Source: Microbacterium sp. SMR1
Lineage (GTDB): Bacteria > Actinomycetota > Actinomycetes > Actinomycetales > Microbacteriaceae
Direction of reading: 5' to 3'
Assembly (NCBI RefSeq): GCF_003289625.1
Contig: NZ_QMBN01000001.1
Coordinates: forward strand, 558,001-622,000
DNA: 64,000 nucleotides
A program made the translations under genes and the position numbers. A model generated the notes under the pieces. That model was not told the origin of the DNA. It worked only from the letters and a program-made list of their open reading frames with translations, and did not search any database. Below are positions 61,700 through 64,000 of the stretch, piece after piece; the stretch's first letter is position 1; each line of letters starts with the position of its first letter.

Positions 61700-61713
61700 G
61701 ACATACTTCGTGT
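61670..61713. other. Probable attL (serine-integrase attachment site) in comM
   Basis: Host sequence (comM) on the left joins foreign sequence near 61675-61690. The junction region holds AGAT-AC-ATCT (61689-61698) and CATAC-N5-GTATG (61702-61716), small inverted repeats like those flanking serine-integrase cores. Exact crossover cannot be set without attR or attB. Confidence 0.65.
61702..61707 (+). promoter_or_regulatory. -10 hexamer of the recombinase, within an inverted repeat
   Basis: CATACT ends 6 nt before the ATG at 61714. It is inside the repeat CATAC-N5-GTATG, so a bound protein would block it. Confidence 0.4.
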
Positions 61714-63234
61714 ATGACCCGCGCAGCGCTTTATCTCCGTCAGTCGATGGATCGCGACGGACGATCCGAAGGTATCGACCGTCAGCGCGCCCGATGCCGC
61801 TCGCTCGCCGAATCGCGCGGATGGGACATCGCGGACGAATACGTCGACAATGACGTCTCGGCCTCGAAGCCGCGCGGCGCCGGCACGGCGTGGCACCGCC
61901 TCATCGTCGACGCGAAGGCGCAGCGTGTCGACGTCGTCGTTGCCGTCGATCAAGACCGCATCCTCCGTGGGATCGGCGACCTCGTGACCATTCTCGACAC
62001 GGGCGTCCGCATCGCGACCGTCGACGGCGAGCTCGACCTCACGACGGCTGACGGCGAGTTCCGCGCGACACTGGCGGCGGGACTGGCGCGCTTCGAGGTC
62101 CGGCGCAAGAGCGAGCGCCAGAAGCGCGCGAACGCCCATCGTCGCGAGAGACTTCTCCCCGCGGGCGGCCGTCGAGCGTTCGGGTACACGAAGCTCCGCG
62201 CGGGCGCGGCCGTCGACTGGCCGAAGCGCGTCTCGAGCGACGGCACGGAGTGGCCGGACTACGGGCACGAGCCGCTCGAGCCGGAGGCGTCCGCCGTGCG
62301 CCAGGGGTACGCGATGCTCCTCGCCGGGGCGACGCTACGCTCGATCGCACGGGCATGGAACGCCGACGGACTCACGACGACAGTCGGCCAGCGCTTCGAG
62401 GCGTACAGCGTCCGGAACGTGCTCGCGAACCCCCGTAACGCCGGGCTCGTCGCTCCGCCCCGGTCAGCGGCGGACGGAGGCCAGAGCGGGGCGCAGAATC
62501 TGCGTCTCTCCGACCTCCCTGTCGGGTCGTGGGAGCCGCTCGTGTCGCCCGAGACGTGGGCGGCCGCGCGCGATCTACTCGCCGACCCCGCGCGCCGATC
62601 GAACCCCGGGGCGATGCCGAAGACCCTCCTCTCCGGGATCGCGACGTGCGGCGTGTGCGGGGCGCCGATGAAGGCGGGCGTCATCCGTGACATTCGCTCA
62701 TACCGGTGCAGCGCGTCCCCGCATCTCAGCCGGAAGCGCGACGACGCCGATCACTTCATCACGCACGTCGTGCTCGATCGGCTGGCGCGGCCGGATGCCG
62801 CCGAGATCCTCCGTCGCCCCGACGCACCCGACGCCGACCGCCTCCGCGCGGAGTTGCTCGAGGCGAAGGCGGGGGAGGCAAACGTACTCGCCCTCGTCGG
62901 GCAGGGCTTGACGACGATCGACGCGGCTACGGCGACGCTCCGGGACGTGCGCGAGCGCATCGCGAAGCTCGAGGCCTCGCTCACGGACGCCGGGCGGGTG
63001 AACGTGCTCGGAGCGCTCGTCGACAGCGCAGAGGCGGCGGGCGACGACTATGAAGCGCGCTGGGCCGCCGTCGCGGAGGCCTGGGCGGGGCTCGACGAGG
63101 ATCGACAGCGCGCGATCGTGCGGAAGCTTGTCGGCATCGTCATGCGGTCGCCGGGGAAGGGCTCACGCCCTCCGCGGGATGCGGCGGGGCGACTGGCACA
63201 CACGGAGGCGACGCTCGCGCTCACGTGGCACTAG
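61714..63234 (+). CDS. Large serine recombinase (phage-type integrase)
   Basis: A 506-residue serine integrase. The resolvase-type catalytic domain is at 1-150, with nucleophile S11 in LYLRQSMD and the helix-E region. The Recombinase domain spans about 170-290 (GGRRAFGYTKLRAG; ASAVRQGYAMLLAGATLRSIARAWN). The zinc ribbon begins with C-x2-C (TCGVCGAPM near 312), and the second half reads SYRCSASPHL with only one Cys plus His. A coiled coil follows at about 370-430. It catalyses integration by recombining attP with attB in comM. Leaderless start likely. Confidence 0.93.
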   Translation: MTRAALYLRQSMDRDGRSEGIDRQRARCRSLAESRGWDIADEYVDNDVSASKPRGAGTAWHRLIVDAKAQRVDVVVAVDQDRILRGIGDLVTILDTGVRIATVDGELDLTTADGEFRATLAAGLARFEVRRKSERQKRANAHRRERLLPAGGRRAFGYTKLRAGAAVDWPKRVSSDGTEWPDYGHEPLEPEASAVRQGYAMLLAGATLRSIARAWNADGLTTTVGQRFEAYSVRNVLANPRNAGLVAPPRSAADGGQSGAQNLRLSDLPVGSWEPLVSPETWAAARDLLADPARRSNPGAMPKTLLSGIATCGVCGAPMKAGVIRDIRSYRCSASPHLSRKRDDADHFITHVVLDRLARPDAAEILRRPDAPDADRLRAELLEAKAGEANVLALVGQGLTTIDAATATLRDVRERIAKLEASLTDAGRVNVLGALVDSAEAAGDDYEARWAAVAEAWAGLDEDRQRAIVRKLVGIVMRSPGKGSRPPRDAAGRLAHTEATLALTWH

Positions 63235-63250
63235 CCGGTACGTTTACGCG

Positions 63251-63523
63251 GTGACTGTGGGGGACTGGGCCCGACTTCTGTACATCATCGGCGGCGCTTT
63301 TGCGATCGCGGGACCGGCAATCGCCGCGGTTCGCACCGCAAGGGCCTACGGACGCGCGAAGGAGTTTCAGGGCACCTGGGACGACTTCGACGCTGCGTGG
63401 AGCGCCGAGACTGTTCATTCGACCGCTAGAGCGGACGCCTGGTGGGGCGTGATCGAGTTCGCGCTCGTCGGCGTCGGCGTCGCGCTGGCATCCGTTGCGA
63501 GCTTGCTTCTGATCCCGTCTTAG
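63251..63523 (+). CDS. Small two-TM membrane protein of the element
   Basis: A 90-residue protein with TM segments at about 5-28 and 66-88 and an acidic loop between (FQGTWDDFDAAW). No known family recognised. It starts at a GTG 16 nt after the recombinase. Its stop overlaps the convergent next gene by 4 nt. Possibly a prophage membrane accessory such as exclusion or immunity protein, but nothing shows this directly. Confidence 0.6.
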   Translation: MTVGDWARLLYIIGGAFAIAGPAIAAVRTARAYGRAKEFQGTWDDFDAAWSAETVHSTARADAWWGVIEFALVGVGVALASVASLLLIPS

Positions 63524-63984
63524 TCGCCCGGCTCGCTCGGCTCGAGGCCGAGGCGACGGAACTCATTCGCGTTCGTCGCGATCTGCGCCTCGAGGTTCGC
63601 GTTCTCGATCTCGAGGGCCCGCATCGACCGGAGCGCCATACCGGCCCGGTTCGTCTGCCCGGCCATGCGCGTGGCTTCGTACTCGGCGCTCACGTTGAAC
63701 AGCCGAGAGGCGACGTCGGCCTTCACGACGAGGAGACGGTGCCGCTCGATGCGCAGCTGGTCGACGTCGACGTCCGCGTTCGTCTTGATCTTCCGGTTCT
63801 CCCGGATCTGGCTCGGGATCGCCGTACCGACGAGGACGAGGCCGAGGATCGCGAAGGCGAACCCGCCGATCATGAAGCCGTCGCCGATCGCCCGGTTCTC
63901 GATGAGCGACGGGATGCCGGCGAGCGCGGCGACAGCGAGGCCAATCGTCAGGACTGAGATAGCGACGGTCATGCGGGGCGTCAT
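63520..63984 (-). CDS. Membrane-anchored coiled-coil protein of the element
   Basis: A 154-residue protein with two TM segments at about 5-26 and 36-56, followed by a long charged helix to about residue 145 (SQIRENRKIKTNADVDVDQLRIER; RSMRALEIENANLEAQIATN) likely to form a coiled coil. Not recognised. No clear SD; a second ATG four codons in is an alternative start. Leftward orientation inside the element, facing the integrase module. Confidence 0.6.
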   Translation of the reverse strand: MTPRMTVAISVLTIGLAVAALAGIPSLIENRAIGDGFMIGGFAFAILGLVLVGTAIPSQIRENRKIKTNADVDVDQLRIERHRLLVVKADVASRLFNVSAEYEATRMAGQTNRAGMALRSMRALEIENANLEAQIATNANEFRRLGLEPSEPGD

Positions 63985-64000
63985 GGCGCTGAGCTTATCC

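Larger units (their letters stand above)
61683..64000 (+). mobile_element. Left end of an integrated prophage or integrative element
   Basis: It begins at the comM break and runs off the window. It contains the large serine recombinase and two small membrane-protein genes. No structural phage genes, conjugation genes or transposase are seen in the visible 2.3 kb, so its type is undecided. Confidence 0.75.

Noticed and set aside
1-64000. Frequent GGATGCC/GCATCC motifs resembling a dispersed repeat
   Set aside because: They mostly fall in coding sequence as Asp-Ala codon pairs or in terminator stems; looks like codon and hairpin preference, not a mobile repeat.
1-64000. CRISPR arrays or cas genes
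   Set aside because: No regularly spaced repeats and no cas-like protein were seen.

Overview
The window is a 64 kb stretch of a high-GC actinobacterial chromosome. Gene content and order point to the Microbacteriaceae, most likely Microbacterium or a close relative: smc-ftsY; ffh; rpsP-khpA-rimM-trmD; rplS-lepB-rnhB-DUF2469-yraN-comM; leuCD next to murA-plsC-gpsA-ddl-thiL; rsmD-plsC; and recG-coaD-yceD-rpmF-rnc-mutM. The genus is an inference from synteny and protein style. No rRNA is present. Most of the window is ordinary, tightly packed core chromosome.

Layout. 1-6.8 kb: the end of serA, a TetR/MFS drug-efflux pair, leuB, ilvE, an FAH-family hydrolase and a second MFS carrier. 6.9-14.2 kb: a class-V aminotransferase divergent from a LysR regulator, gltX, tRNA-Gln(CTG), another MFS carrier, a TetR gene and a zinc alcohol dehydrogenase. 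14.3-19.1 kb is the least conventional chromosomal part. It holds a 70-residue SH3-like protein overlapping an SDR with a zinc ribbon and altered catalytic motifs, a DUF262/DUF1524-type protein with a degenerate nuclease half, and a probable Fe(II) oxygenase behind a DtxR/IdeR-like box. 19.2-23.4 kb: a complete fructose PTS operon (fruR-fruK-fruA-ptsH). 23.4-27.2 kb: an MBL hydrolase, tRNA-Glu(CTC), a sigma factor with its membrane partner, and TerC. 27.2-35.9 kb: leuCD behind a leucine-type leader peptide, then cell-envelope genes (murA, plsC, gpsA, ddl), thiL and rsmD. 36-57.9 kb: DNA repair, translation, SRP and chromosome-segregation genes. 58-61.7 kb: lepB, rnhB, DUF2469, yraN and comM.

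The main discovery is at the right edge. comM is broken about 25-30 codons before its normal end, exactly where a large serine recombinase gene begins. The last 2.3 kb are therefore the left end of an integrated prophage or integrative element, with attL at about 61.67-61.71 kb. The rest of the element and the missing comM tail lie beyond the window.

A second pattern runs across the window. Many genes carry a -10-like hexamer (TAGGCT four times; also TAGCGT, TATTCT, TAGACT, CATACT) ending 6-7 nt before the start codon, which is the geometry of leaderless transcripts. The leader peptide before leuC and the recombinase share it. Several TetR genes have palindromes placed to overlap these promoters, which suggests autoregulation.

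Limits: functions come from motifs and family resemblance read by eye. No database search, folding program or codon statistics was run. Starts were chosen from SD sequences, -10 hexamers, overlaps with neighbours and family N-termini.
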